Below, piece by piece: positions 10,970 through 19,738 of a DNA stretch of 64,000 nucleotides. A program made the position numbers and the translations under genes. Positions within the stretch are counted from its first letter, which is position 1; each line of letters begins with the position of its first letter. The stretch is from contig JAPLKU010000019.1 of the NCBI GenBank assembly GCA_026387935.1, forward strand, positions 186,001 to 250,000. The letters run 5' to 3'. The stretch comes from Gemmatimonadota bacterium (GTDB taxonomy: Bacteria; Gemmatimonadota; Gemmatimonadetes; Gemmatimonadales; Gemmatimonadaceae). The notes below the pieces were generated by a model. It was given only the letters and a program-made list of their open reading frames with translations, was not told where the DNA came from and searched no databases.

Positions 10970-13336
10970 CTACTGCGTCGCGCCCTTCGTCGCCTTCTTT
11001 TCGAAGTGATCGTTGAACCAACTGAACATCCGCGACCAGTGATCGCGGAAGTCCGCCTCGCTGCCGTTGCGTCCCGCGCCATGCCCCGCCCCGGCATACT
11101 GCACCCACACCGCCTCGCGGCCCAGGCGGCGTAGCGCGTAGTACATCTCGCGCTCGTTCGTGTCCGGCACGTTGTAGTCCTGCTTGCCAGTGAGCATCAG
11201 CAGCGGCGTATGGATCCGGTCGGCGTACATGATGGCCGAGTGCGCGATGTACTTCATCGGCGCTTCCCACAGGGTTGCGCCAATCCGGTCCTGCCCGCGT
11301 TCGGCCGCGTTGTAGTTGCGCGTGCCGATCTTCGGGCTGTCGCCGAGGAACGAAATCATATCCACCTTGCCTGAGATGTTGACCGCGGCCGCGAACCGGT
11401 TGGTCTGCGTGATCAACAAATTGGTGGCGTAGCCGCCGTAGCTCGTGCCGAACACGCCGAGTTTTTTCTCGTCGACGATGCCGCGCTCGATCAACGTATT
11501 AATCGCGGACAGCGCGCCCTTCTCCCACGCTTCGCCAGGATACCCGGTCTCGAAGCTGACCGACGGATGCAGCACGAAGTATCCCTGCGCCGCGAGCAGG
11601 TCCATTTGTTCGAGGTAACCGTTGTCGAAATAGTTCTCGTAGATCTCCATCACGAGGGGATACTTCTTGCCCGCCTGATAGTTGTGCGGATAGTAGAGCA
11701 CGCCGTTGAGCTTCTTGCCATCGGCGTCCATGTAATGAATGAGCTCGGTGCGCGCGAGCGCGACGCCGGCGAGCTGCGGATTGACCTGCGTCAGCGCGCG
11801 CGCGTCCTTGAGATCCGCACCCGCTGTGTACACTTCCGGCGGGTGCTCGCCGTCGGAGCGCTCAAAGGTGAATCGCTTGCCGTCCTTCGACAGGCGCCAC
11901 GCCGAGTAGAGGTTGGCGTCCTGCGCGAGTGGTGTGGCCTGTCGCGTGGTGAGATCATACTTCTCGAGCCCGCGCGCCCACGTATCGCGCGCCGACCGCG
12001 TGAGATACACACTCCGCCCATCTTCACTGAACGCAAGGAAAGCCCGCGTGGGCCGCAGTGCCGTGTCCGCTTCGAACGGATACACCATCTGCAGCGAATC
12101 ACTCTTCACGTCGAGTGTGTACCAGCCATCGCGCCCGCTCACCAGGAGCGCTCCGCCATCCGGCCGCCAATCCACCATCGTGTACGTCGGGCGATTCGCC
12201 GTGTCGGCGCGCGCCGCCGCAGTGGCCGCAGGCGTGGCGCCGGTGGGTGAAGCCGCCGGCCGACGGTACTTCGCCGTGAGGTTCAGCGCGCTGTCCTGGC
12301 CGAGCGTCTTGAGCATGATGTTGCCGCGATCGTCATACGTGTACGCCGTCATCGCCTTGTTCCACCGCGCAGCCACTCGGCGTTCTGTCGGCTTCACGAG
12401 GGTGTCGGGCTTTGCGCCCGCGGCGAGCGCAAGCTTGTAGAGCGCGAAGTCGCTGCCGCCGGCGTTGTCGTACGTCGTCGTCTTCGGCACGGACGTCGAG
12501 TACACGATGGAAGAGCCGTCGGGCGTGAACTCGACACCGGCGCCACCGCCGCGCCCACCGCCACCCGCGAGCTGCGTGACGCCGAGCACTTCGCGCACCG
12601 ATCCGTCGGCCAGGTTCACGATGGCCGGAATCTGCTGGTCGCTCATGTTGCGGACGCGGTCCCACGAGAGGAACGGATCCTTCGAATCCTGAACGGTGAT
12701 CGGGCCGGCGTCCAGATTCAGGAACGCCGCGCGCGCCGCCGCGGCCCAGCCGTCGGGCCGGAGGGTGACGAGCAACGACTTGCCATCCGGCGACCAGACA
12801 AGCGGTGAGTTTGACGCGACCTGCTTGCCCGTCTTGAGCGGAATCGCGCGGACTTTCGCCGTGGCGACGTCGTAGACGTTGAGCGTTGCGTTGTCCGCGC
12901 CCTGGACGAAGAAGGCGAGGCTCTTATCGTCCTTCGAGAACGCCGTGCCTCGCACCTGCGATTTTCCCGGGAGGATCGCCGCCGCTTTGCCTGTCGTGGC
13001 GTCAAGCAGCTGGAACTCCGCCAGCGCCGGCGAGACGTACGTCGGGTCGCCGTAGCGGGCGTTGTCCACGACGAGGGCGTCACGGCGAACGCGGATGGTC
13101 AGCGCAATCCAGCGTCCATCGTCGGAGACGTCCTGGATCTGCGGCGTGCGAATGTTCAGCGCGTCGTCCATGTTCATCGCGCGTCCGCTCGGACCAGCGG
13201 GCTGCTGGGCGGATGCGGCGTTCGGCGCGATGACCGCCGCGACAACCGCCGCGACAACCGCAGCGACAACGACGAGTGATGCGATGCGCGAAGCGCAGAT
13301 GGAACGGACGAACACCGGGCGAAGCAGGCGGACCAT
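10970..13336 (-). CDS. Exported S9 prolyl oligopeptidase-family peptidase
   Basis: A 788-residue precursor. The signal contains VVAAVVAAVVAAV, encoded by a 12-base tandem repeat (13232-13267), and ends NAASAQQ. A WD40/PD40-like propeller (IQDVSDDGRWIALTIRV and similar) is followed by a C-terminal alpha/beta hydrolase: KLGVFGTSYGGYATNLLITQ carries the Ser, LLMLTGKQDYNVPDTNERE the Asp, and YAGAGHGAGRN the His. This is the DPP-IV/acylaminoacyl-peptidase arrangement, acting on short peptides in the periplasm. It converges with the sortilin-type gene. A glycine-rich loop (GGGGRGGGAG) sits in the propeller. Confidence 0.9.
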   Translation of the reverse strand: MVRLLRPVFVRSICASRIASLVVVAAVVAAVVAAVIAPNAASAQQPAGPSGRAMNMDDALNIRTPQIQDVSDDGRWIALTIRVRRDALVVDNARYGDPTYVSPALAEFQLLDATTGKAAAILPGKSQVRGTAFSKDDKSLAFFVQGADNATLNVYDVATAKVRAIPLKTGKQVASNSPLVWSPDGKSLLVTLRPDGWAAAARAAFLNLDAGPITVQDSKDPFLSWDRVRNMSDQQIPAIVNLADGSVREVLGVTQLAGGGGRGGGAGVEFTPDGSSIVYSTSVPKTTTYDNAGGSDFALYKLALAAGAKPDTLVKPTERRVAARWNKAMTAYTYDDRGNIMLKTLGQDSALNLTAKYRRPAASPTGATPAATAAARADTANRPTYTMVDWRPDGGALLVSGRDGWYTLDVKSDSLQMVYPFEADTALRPTRAFLAFSEDGRSVYLTRSARDTWARGLEKYDLTTRQATPLAQDANLYSAWRLSKDGKRFTFERSDGEHPPEVYTAGADLKDARALTQVNPQLAGVALARTELIHYMDADGKKLNGVLYYPHNYQAGKKYPLVMEIYENYFDNGYLEQMDLLAAQGYFVLHPSVSFETGYPGEAWEKGALSAINTLIERGIVDEKKLGVFGTSYGGYATNLLITQTNRFAAAVNISGKVDMISFLGDSPKIGTRNYNAAERGQDRIGATLWEAPMKYIAHSAIMYADRIHTPLLMLTGKQDYNVPDTNEREMYYALRRLGREAVWVQYAGAGHGAGRNGSEADFRDHWSRMFSWFNDHFEKKATKGATQ

Positions 13337-13414
13337 GGGACGGCTCCAGATTGTTGGAAAGCGACTTCCTTAAAGGTTGCGACAGGTCGGGCCCGCGCGC
13401 GAGTCTGAGTCGGC

Positions 13415-14302
13415 CTATTCCGGTTGCCGGCGCCACCCCGTCCAATTCACGATCAGCACTCCCGCCGCCACGGCAACGAATCCCACGACGAATGCCGGTG
13501 TGAGTCGTTCGCCCAACATAGCCGCGGCGAGGAGCGACGCGGCAATCGGGTTCAGGTTGATGTACACCGCAACCTCGGTCGGCGAGAGGCGCCGGAGGGC
13601 AACGGTCCAGAGCGTGAACGCGACAGCGCCGCCCAGCACGCCGAGGAATGCCACGAGGGCGAGCGTTTCGCGCGAGAGCAGGTTCAGGTGCGAGCCGACG
13701 AGCGACGGCATGAGGAGCAGCGACCCGGCAAGCATGGCATAAAACGTCACGGTGACGCCGTTGTACTTCGCCAGTGCGCGCTTGGCGAGCACGTTGTAGA
13801 TGGCGCCGCTGAGCGCGGTGGTGATGAGCAGCAGCACGCCGATGACCGACACTTGACCAAGTCCGCGGTCGGTCATCACGATCGCGACGCCTGAGATGCT
13901 CACGATGACGCCGACGATCTGGCGCGTGGCGAGCCGTTCACGCGTCACGGCGCGGGCGAGTAGCAGCGTCCAGAGCGGCGTGGTCGCGAGGAGGAGCGAC
14001 GCCTGCGACGCCGGGAGGTACTGCAGGCCGGCGTTGAAGGAGACCGGGAAGATCGTGTAGAAGATGACGCCGAGCAGCGCGAGGTACGGAAGGTCGCGCC
14101 GCGCGACGTGAAAGAGGTCGCGTCGAAAGAGCGCCAGTCCGGCGGCCAGCAGCATGGTGCCCTGGCCGAATCGGAGGAACGCCAGCGTCAGTGGCGGCAC
14201 ATCGCGCACCGCGATCTGCACGGCCACGACCGACGCGCCGAAGAGGAGCGCCGCTGTCGCCGCCGCGGCGTTGGCTTTGGCGGAGCTGAGTTGTCGGGTC
14301 AT
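13415..14302 (-). CDS. EamA/DMT-superfamily transporter
   Basis: A 295-residue membrane protein with ten hydrophobic segments arranged as two EamA repeats. The first begins AAAATAALLFGASVVAVQIA with VPPLTLAFLRFGQGTMLL. The second has VSVIGVLLLITTALSGAIYN and ends FVVGFVAVAAGVLIVNW. Repeat signatures such as PASQASLLLATTPLWTLLLA and SPTEVAVYINLNPIAASLLA are typical of drug/metabolite exporters of the RhaT/YdcZ type. Substrates cannot be told from sequence. The stop is ten bases from the end of the divergent-order AHSA1 gene on the same strand. Confidence 0.88.
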   Translation of the reverse strand: MTRQLSSAKANAAAATAALLFGASVVAVQIAVRDVPPLTLAFLRFGQGTMLLAAGLALFRRDLFHVARRDLPYLALLGVIFYTIFPVSFNAGLQYLPASQASLLLATTPLWTLLLARAVTRERLATRQIVGVIVSISGVAIVMTDRGLGQVSVIGVLLLITTALSGAIYNVLAKRALAKYNGVTVTFYAMLAGSLLLMPSLVGSHLNLLSRETLALVAFLGVLGGAVAFTLWTVALRRLSPTEVAVYINLNPIAASLLAAAMLGERLTPAFVVGFVAVAAGVLIVNWTGWRRQPE

Positions 14303-14312
14303 CCGCCCGAAG

Positions 14313-14714
14313 CTACTTCATTGCCATCACATGCTCTACGAACTGTTTGACGGCGATCTCGGAGCCCTCGTAAAAGCCCGAGGTTTTGTTGGTGTCGAGG
14401 TCGGCTTCGCTCCGGTGCAGCGCCGTGAAGACGTAGCGCGTGCCGGTTCCGACCGGTTCCATCGTCATGATCGCGGTGATCGGAATGTCGTCGAACACGG
14501 CCGGCCGATATCCGGGAAACAACATGGAGGTCCAGACGAGTCGCTCCATCGGAATGACTTCCAGAATACAGCCGACGTTGGGAACCTCGGGGCCGTCTCC
14601 CACCGCGATATCAATGCTGACGATGCCACCCGGCCGCAGGTCCAGTTCTGCTCGCGCCACACGCCCCCACACCTTGGGCATGTACCACTCCTTGAGATGC
14701 TCAGGCTTCGTCAA
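14313..14714 (-). CDS. AHSA1/SRPBCC-family protein, apparently 5'-truncated
   Basis: MTKPEHLKEWYMP, AELDLRPGGIVSIDIAVGDG, VGCILEVIPMERLVWTS and TRYVFTALHRSEAD follow the AHSA1-type START-fold order. Only a TTG at 14714 can serve as start. The open frame continues upstream to a TAG at 14769-14771 and reads TFCLPPGRLVWDALTKPEH across the TTG, so the family's conserved PxxLVWDALTxPEHL segment extends before any plausible start codon and the first beta-strand region is missing. It is either started unusually or, more likely, a decaying gene. Function of intact relatives: hydrophobic ligand binding, often undefined. Confidence 0.6.
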   Translation of the reverse strand: MTKPEHLKEWYMPKVWGRVARAELDLRPGGIVSIDIAVGDGPEVPNVGCILEVIPMERLVWTSMLFPGYRPAVFDDIPITAIMTMEPVGTGTRYVFTALHRSEADLDTNKTSGFYEGSEIAVKQFVEHVMAMK

Positions 14715-14904
14715 CGCATCCCAGACGAGCCGCCCTGGCGGTAGGCAGAACGTAGCAGGCGCCCTGCCCTACCGCTGGGTACGTTACCCGCCGTTCCCCC
14801 AGAATAACTTTGACGTCAGCCCGCCCCCTACCCCCCCCCATGCCCATTCCCCGCCTGGTGCCAGCGTCTTGCATCTCCTCGCCGCAAGCGTTTGCACGGC
14901 GCCT

Positions 14905-14926
14905 GATTCAGTGTTGATTCGGTGTT
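14905..14926 (+). repeat. 11-base tandem repeat upstream of tgt
   Basis: GATTCAGTGTT (14905-14915) is followed directly by GATTCGGTGTT (14916-14926), one mismatch, ending 9 bases before the tgt GTG start. The spacing equals one helical turn, so a protein-binding site is possible but unproven. Confidence 0.5.
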
Positions 14927-14935
14927 AATGCACTC

Positions 14936-16129
14936 GTGACCGCATTCTCCTTTTCAATCTCCCACGAGCGCGGCTCCGCCCGCGCCGGGGTCTTCACGAC
15001 ACCGCATGGACCGGTAGAGACGCCGGCGTTCATGCCCGTCGCGACGCATGGCACTGTTCGTGGACTCACGATGGATGAGGTGCGCGCGAGCGGCGCGCAG
15101 ATGGTCCTCGCGAATGCGCTCCACCTTTACTTGCGACCGGGCGACACGGAAGTGGGCGATGCAGGCGGTGTGCAGGAGTTCTCGCGCTGGCGCGGGCCGA
15201 TGCTCACGGATTCCGGCGGCTTTCAGGTGTTCTCGCTCGCCAAGCAGCGCACGGTGAGCGAAGCGGGAGTGCAATTCCGCAGCCCACTCGAGGGTGCGAT
15301 GCACGACTACACGCCGGAGAAGGCGATTCGCGTGCAACGCAATCTTGGCGCCGACGTCATCATGCAGCTCGACGAGCTCATTGCGGGCGAGTCTGATCGC
15401 GACGACTATCACCAAGTCGCGCGCGCGGCGATGGAGCGGAGCCTGCGCTGGCTGGATCGTTGCTCCACCGAGTTGAAGCGACTCGAGGCCATTGACACAT
15501 CCGAGCGCGGACCGGAACAGGCACTCTTCCCTATTGTGCAGGGCGGAACCGACGCCGAGCTGCGCCGCAGTTCAGTCACGGGCATTCTTGCTGCAGGAGA
15601 TTGGAGAGGCATTGCCATCGGCGGCGTGTCCGTGGGCGAGCCGACGGCAAAACTCTATGAAGTGCTCGAGACGGTTGATCCGGTGTTGCCGCGCGCGCTG
15701 CCGCGCTACCTCATGGGGGTTGGGCATCCCGACAACATTATTGAAGGAATTCGCCGCGGCGTTGACCTCTTCGACTGTGTGGCGCCCACGCGGCTCGGGC
15801 GCCATGGCACGGCCTTCACGCCCGACGGCACCGCGCAGATTCGGCAGAGTGGATTTCGCTCCGATCGCCGGCCAGTTGTGGAAGGGTGTGGGTGTCCGTG
15901 CTGCACCGACTACGACCGCGCGTACATTCGGCACTTGTTCGTGAGCCAAGAGATGCTCGGCCCTCGCCTGCTCGCGCTGCACAATGTCTGGTTTCTCACG
16001 CGGCTCGCGAGTGACGCTCGCCATGCCATCCGCGATGGCTCGTTTGAGACGTGGAGCGATGAATGGCTACGGCGGTACGCATCACCTGAACCCGAGAGCC
16101 ACCTACATGGTTCCTTTCCCGGGCAATAG
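14936..16129 (+). CDS. tgt: Queuine tRNA-ribosyltransferase (tRNA-guanine transglycosylase)
   Basis: A 397-residue cytosolic enzyme that swaps the wobble guanine of GUN-anticodon tRNAs for preQ1. The start is a GTG; the nearest ATG (14928) is out of frame. TPAFMPVATHGTVRGL opens the TIM barrel. LTDSGGFQVFSLAKQR has the proton-acceptor Asp (about residue 92). LFDCVAPTRLGRHGTAFT has the nucleophilic Asp near residue 280. CGCPCC with a downstream HNVWFL supplies the CxCxxC/His zinc site. Length is slightly above the usual 370-380. No queA or preQ1 biosynthesis gene is in the window. An 11-base tandem repeat precedes the start. Confidence 0.97.
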   Translation: MTAFSFSISHERGSARAGVFTTPHGPVETPAFMPVATHGTVRGLTMDEVRASGAQMVLANALHLYLRPGDTEVGDAGGVQEFSRWRGPMLTDSGGFQVFSLAKQRTVSEAGVQFRSPLEGAMHDYTPEKAIRVQRNLGADVIMQLDELIAGESDRDDYHQVARAAMERSLRWLDRCSTELKRLEAIDTSERGPEQALFPIVQGGTDAELRRSSVTGILAAGDWRGIAIGGVSVGEPTAKLYEVLETVDPVLPRALPRYLMGVGHPDNIIEGIRRGVDLFDCVAPTRLGRHGTAFTPDGTAQIRQSGFRSDRRPVVEGCGCPCCTDYDRAYIRHLFVSQEMLGPRLLALHNVWFLTRLASDARHAIRDGSFETWSDEWLRRYASPEPESHLHGSFPGQ

Positions 16130-16205
16130 GCGCGACATATCTCCTGGTGACGGAACGCCTAACTTCTCTGCGCTGGCACCACTCAACCCGTTCATCGGTA
16201 TTCGC

Positions 16206-18176
16206 ATGACACTCGATCATTCGCGCCGCGCCTTCGCTACGGCCTTCGCAATGGCATTCGCGGCCTCGTCCATTTTTGCCGGAGCGGCAATCGCCCAGGG
16301 CCGAGGCGGCCCCGCTGGCCCGCCGCCGGTGTCGGGCATCGGTGCCAACGGGAAACTCGGCGCGGTCGTGCGGGACGGCATGATGCAGCCGGTCCTCGAG
16401 TTTGCCGACATCACGCAGCTCATCCGGCAGTCGCTCTGGGTGGAAACAAACTTCGACAGCGACCGCGATGGCAAGCTCGATCGCGTGCACGTGCAGGTCG
16501 CGCGCCCTGGCGCCGCAGAGAAGGCAGGCTTCAAGATTCCGACGCTGATGCTTTCGTCGCCATACATCGGCCCCACCAACGCCGACTCGCCAGTCTGGGA
16601 TGTGAATCAGGAACTCGGCGCGCCGCCGCCACTGCGCAGCGTCCCGGCGTTCCGTCCGTTCTCTGATACCATGCGTCTCAAGTCCGGTCCGGTGCAGTGG
16701 ATCGCGCGCGGATTCGCGGCGGTCGCCGTGGAGAACGCCGGCACTGGGCTCTCCACCGGTTGCCCCACCGTCGGTGACTCCATTGAGAACGTCACGCCAA
16801 AGTTTGCGATTGACTGGCTCAATGGACGCGCGAAGGGCTTCACCACGCTCGAGGGGAACGTGGAAGTGACCGCCGCGTCGTGGTCGAACGGCAAAGTGGG
16901 TATGACCGGCACTTCATATGAAGGGACGATGCCGCTCGCCGCCGCCGTGACGGGCGTGAAGGGGCTCGAGGCGATCATCCCGATTTCGCCGAACACGTCG
17001 CAGTACCGCTACTACCGCTCCTACGGGCTCGTCCGTTCGCCCGGCGGATACATCGGCGAAGATGTGCAGGCGCTGTACGATTTCGTGCACTCGGGACGTG
17101 TGCGCGAGCAGTGCGACAAGATCTGGCGCGACGGCATTTTCAATCAGGCCGATCGAGCGAGTGGCGACTTCAATCAGTTCTGGGCCGACCGCGACCAGAC
17201 GCCGCTCGTGAAGAACATTCATGCGGCTGTTCTCTTTGCGCACGGCTTCAACGATTGGAACGTGATGCCGGATCACACGACGCGAATGTGGGACGCGCTC
17301 AAGAAGATTAATCCGTCGGCCAAGATCTACCTGAGCCAGGGCGGACATGGCGCGCCGCCGCCAGCCGACATTCAGGCCAAGTGGTGGGCACACTACTTGT
17401 ACGGCGTGGAAAACGGAGTGGACACGCTGCCGCGTGCGATGATCGTGCAGTCGAACGCTGTTGTTGCTGCGCCCACCCCAGGTGCGGGCGGGCGAGGCCA
17501 GGCGCCGACGCCAATGCCTGTGTTTTTCGCGGACTATCCGATTCCGGGTGCGGCGCCGGTGAAGGTGTATCCCGCAAAGGGCGGCAGCGCACTTGGCGCA
17601 CTCGACTTGTCGGCCGCAGGAAAACAGGGCAGCGAGAAACTGGTCGATGACTTTCATATCTCGCCCGCGATGATGGCCGTCGCCGCTTCGTCGCCGAATC
17701 GTTTGCTCTATGCGCTGCCGGCACTCAAGGATTCGATCCATCTCTCGGGGCGCACGGTCGTGACGCTCAGGCTCGCCGCGAGCAAGCCGGCCGTGAACCT
17801 CTCCGTCTATCTGGTGACGCTGCCCTATGACTCCGCGCGCATTGGTAGCGCGGGACAGATTGGTGTGGTGACGCGCGGCTGGGCTGACCCGCAGAACTAC
17901 AAGTCGCTCACCGGCGAGGGTGACTATGTCTCGATGGCGAAGAGTGAACCGCTCAAGCCCGGCCAGTTCTACACGATGACCTTTCCGCTGCAGCCTGACG
18001 ATCAGGTCATCGCGCCCGGGCAGCAGCTCGCGATCATGATTCTCTCGAGCGACAACGGGTTCACGTTGCGGCCCGCGCCGGGCAGCGAACTGACCATCGA
18101 TCTCGACGGATCGTCATTCACGCTTCCCGTCGTTGGCGGGAGCGCAAAGCTGAAGTCGGCGCTCGGGATGAAGTAA
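16206..18176 (+). CDS. Exported CocE/NonD-family (X-Pro dipeptidyl-peptidase S15-like) hydrolase
   Basis: ATG 16206 is chosen because it opens the signal AFATAFAMAFAASSIFAGAA. Earlier in-frame starts would overlap tgt. The 656-residue precursor has SLWVETNFDSDRDGKLDRV, typical of the family's N-terminal strand region, then KVGMTGTSYEGTMPLAAAVT with the nucleophile Ser in GTSYEG. Asp lies around AVLFAHGFNDWNVMPDHT and His in YLSQGGHGAPPPADI. The C-terminal part is a jelly-roll PepX_C-type domain. Known activities are peptidase, cocaine esterase and acylase, so the substrate is open. A glycine-rich linker GAGGRGQAPTP lies before the C-terminal domain. Confidence 0.87.
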   Translation: MTLDHSRRAFATAFAMAFAASSIFAGAAIAQGRGGPAGPPPVSGIGANGKLGAVVRDGMMQPVLEFADITQLIRQSLWVETNFDSDRDGKLDRVHVQVARPGAAEKAGFKIPTLMLSSPYIGPTNADSPVWDVNQELGAPPPLRSVPAFRPFSDTMRLKSGPVQWIARGFAAVAVENAGTGLSTGCPTVGDSIENVTPKFAIDWLNGRAKGFTTLEGNVEVTAASWSNGKVGMTGTSYEGTMPLAAAVTGVKGLEAIIPISPNTSQYRYYRSYGLVRSPGGYIGEDVQALYDFVHSGRVREQCDKIWRDGIFNQADRASGDFNQFWADRDQTPLVKNIHAAVLFAHGFNDWNVMPDHTTRMWDALKKINPSAKIYLSQGGHGAPPPADIQAKWWAHYLYGVENGVDTLPRAMIVQSNAVVAAPTPGAGGRGQAPTPMPVFFADYPIPGAAPVKVYPAKGGSALGALDLSAAGKQGSEKLVDDFHISPAMMAVAASSPNRLLYALPALKDSIHLSGRTVVTLRLAASKPAVNLSVYLVTLPYDSARIGSAGQIGVVTRGWADPQNYKSLTGEGDYVSMAKSEPLKPGQFYTMTFPLQPDDQVIAPGQQLAIMILSSDNGFTLRPAPGSELTIDLDGSSFTLPVVGGSAKLKSALGMK

Positions 18177-18190
18177 GCGCACGCGGGAAG

Positions 18191-18393
18191 GGTCTCGGCG
18201 GATCGCTGGGAGCGGACAGGGACCGGAAGTACGTCCGGAGTCTCAGCGGCTGGCATAGGTACTACAACGACTTGGGGGACTACGACGACGGAGCGCGCCG
18301 TCGTTGCAGTCCCCCAAGTATTTGCAGTTGTCGAGTTCACGAGACTTCCGACTCGTCCGGCGGTGTTCCGCTCCCCGCGCTAGCGCCGAGACC
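18191..18393 (+). repeat. Intergenic repeat element, copy A (complete)
   Basis: Bounded by GGTCTCGGCG (18191-18200) and its complement CGCCGAGACC (18384-18393). Inside is a long hairpin: ACTTGGGGGACT (18270-18281) pairs with AGTCCCCCAAGT (18308-18319), and the stem continues inward to 18291/18298 around a six-base loop. The right third reads GTCCGGCGGTGTTCCGCTCC then CGCGCTAGCGCCGAGACC. It fills the gap between the convergent CocE-like and quinoprotein genes. Similar sequence is found at six or more other gene ends in the window. It encodes nothing visible. Confidence 0.75.
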
Positions 18394-18407
18394 TCAGCGG
18401 ATCGCGC

Positions 18408-19661
18408 CTACTTCGGCGTGACCTTGTACAACGCGCCTGGGCTTGCGTCCTCGATCATCCAGAGCGCGCCATCGGGCCCAACCGCCACGTCGCGAATTCG
18501 CTTGCCGACGTTCCAGCGTTCGGCCGACTTGGCGCCGCCCTTTCCATCGAACGTGATGCGGTTGAGCGACGTGGTGGCCATGCCACCCATGAGCGCTGAA
18601 CCATTCCACTGCGGAAACATCGCGCCGTTGTAAAAGGTGAGGCTGCCGGGCGCGATGATCGGCGTCCAGTAGATGACCGGCTTGGTGAGGTCCGGCCGCG
18701 TATCCGGGCTGGCGATCGGCACGCCGTCGTAGTTGGTGGAGTACGACACCAGCGGCCAGCCGTAGTTCTTGCCCGGCTCGATGAGGTTCAGTTCGTCACC
18801 GCCCTTCGGGCCATGCTCGACTTCCCACAACCGACCGTCGGGCGCGAACGCGAGACCGTACGGCGTACGGAACCCCGTGCTCCAGGTCTCGGACAGCGTC
18901 ACGTTCTGGCCAGGAAAGTTGTACGTGCTCACGGGCGCTGCGGTCTTCGCGAGCTCCGTGTTGCGCGGCGGATTGATCACGGCGAGGCTTTTTGCGCCGG
19001 TCTTGCCCGCCATCGGATTGCCGGGTGCCGGTTTTCCGTCGAGCGTCAACCGAAGAATTTTTCCGAGTGGTGAGTCGGGTTCCTGCGCAGGCGTCATGCG
19101 CTGGCGATCACCAACCGTCAAATACAGGAATTGTTTATCAGGTGAAAACGCGACCGCTGCGCCGAACTGTCCACCGCGGCCACGTTCCGCGTCGCGCCAG
19201 ATGACCTGAAGTCCCTCGAGCGTGGCCCATCCGGCGCCTATCACCAGCTTCGCCTTCGCGAGCGCGAGGCTCGAGCCGGCGGCGCTGTCGCCAGGCTCGG
19301 AATAGGTGAGGTAGATGCTCTTGTCGGTCGCGTAATTCGGCGAGACGTACACGCCGAGCATGCCGCCCTGACCTTGGGAAAGCACCGTCGGCACGTTGCC
19401 GATGGAGATCTTCCGCATCGTGGGCCCGCCACCGCGTCCGGCCGGGGCGTCGGATACCAGCCACACCGGTCCGACCTTCTCCGTGATCAGCATCTGCCCG
19501 TCAGGCAGAAACGCGATGCGCCAGGGGAGGTTGAACGTTCCCATCTGCGTCATCGTGAATGGCAGGCTGGCTTCGGGGGCTTGCTCGCCCGCGTTGACCT
19601 GTGCCGCCGCCGCGGTAGATACGACCGCCATCAAGAATGTCGCGCGCGCAATCATCTGCAT
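18408..19661 (-). CDS. PQQ-dependent aldose sugar dehydrogenase-like beta-propeller, exported
   Basis: A 417-residue precursor with signal MIARATFLMAVVSTAAAAQ. The soluble glucose dehydrogenase (GDH-B/YliI) pattern is clear: LPWRIAFLPDGQMLITEKVG (first blade), GGMLGVYVSPNYATDKSIYL, WSTGFRTPYGLAFAPDGRLW and EVEHGPKGGDELNLI. The last contains the His/Lys/Asp region that contacts PQQ and calcium in the family. It ends IRDVAVGPDGALWMIED. It probably oxidises aldoses or other sugars in the periplasm. No PQQ synthesis genes are in the window, so cofactor origin is unknown. It lies 74 bases downstream of the PEBP gene on the same strand. Confidence 0.87.
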   Translation of the reverse strand: MQMIARATFLMAVVSTAAAAQVNAGEQAPEASLPFTMTQMGTFNLPWRIAFLPDGQMLITEKVGPVWLVSDAPAGRGGGPTMRKISIGNVPTVLSQGQGGMLGVYVSPNYATDKSIYLTYSEPGDSAAGSSLALAKAKLVIGAGWATLEGLQVIWRDAERGRGGQFGAAVAFSPDKQFLYLTVGDRQRMTPAQEPDSPLGKILRLTLDGKPAPGNPMAGKTGAKSLAVINPPRNTELAKTAAPVSTYNFPGQNVTLSETWSTGFRTPYGLAFAPDGRLWEVEHGPKGGDELNLIEPGKNYGWPLVSYSTNYDGVPIASPDTRPDLTKPVIYWTPIIAPGSLTFYNGAMFPQWNGSALMGGMATTSLNRITFDGKGGAKSAERWNVGKRIRDVAVGPDGALWMIEDASPGALYKVTPK

Positions 19662-19705
19662 TGAATAGCCCTCGCCTGAGTTCGTTTGAATATTCCGAAA
19701 AACTT

Positions 19706-19738
19706 GCGGACGCCTGGCGGACGCCTGGCGGACGCCTA
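19706..19738 (-). repeat. Three tandem 11-base repeats spanning the PEBP stop codon
   Basis: GCGGACGCCTG occurs at 19706 and 19717, with GCGGACGCCTA at 19728. The third copy contains the stop codon of the PEBP gene (19736-19738 on the minus strand). Copy-number change here would alter only the 3' untranslated region. Confidence 0.7.

Noticed and set aside
14827-14842. A cytosine-rich run upstream of tgt as a phase-variation tract.
   Set aside because: It lies far from any start codon and promoter placement is unclear; nothing shows length variation.
16914-17741. 275-codon minus-strand frame opposite the CocE-like gene.
   Set aside because: Basic, His/Arg-rich text without a domain; the plus strand has the GTSYEG elbow and C-terminal jelly roll.
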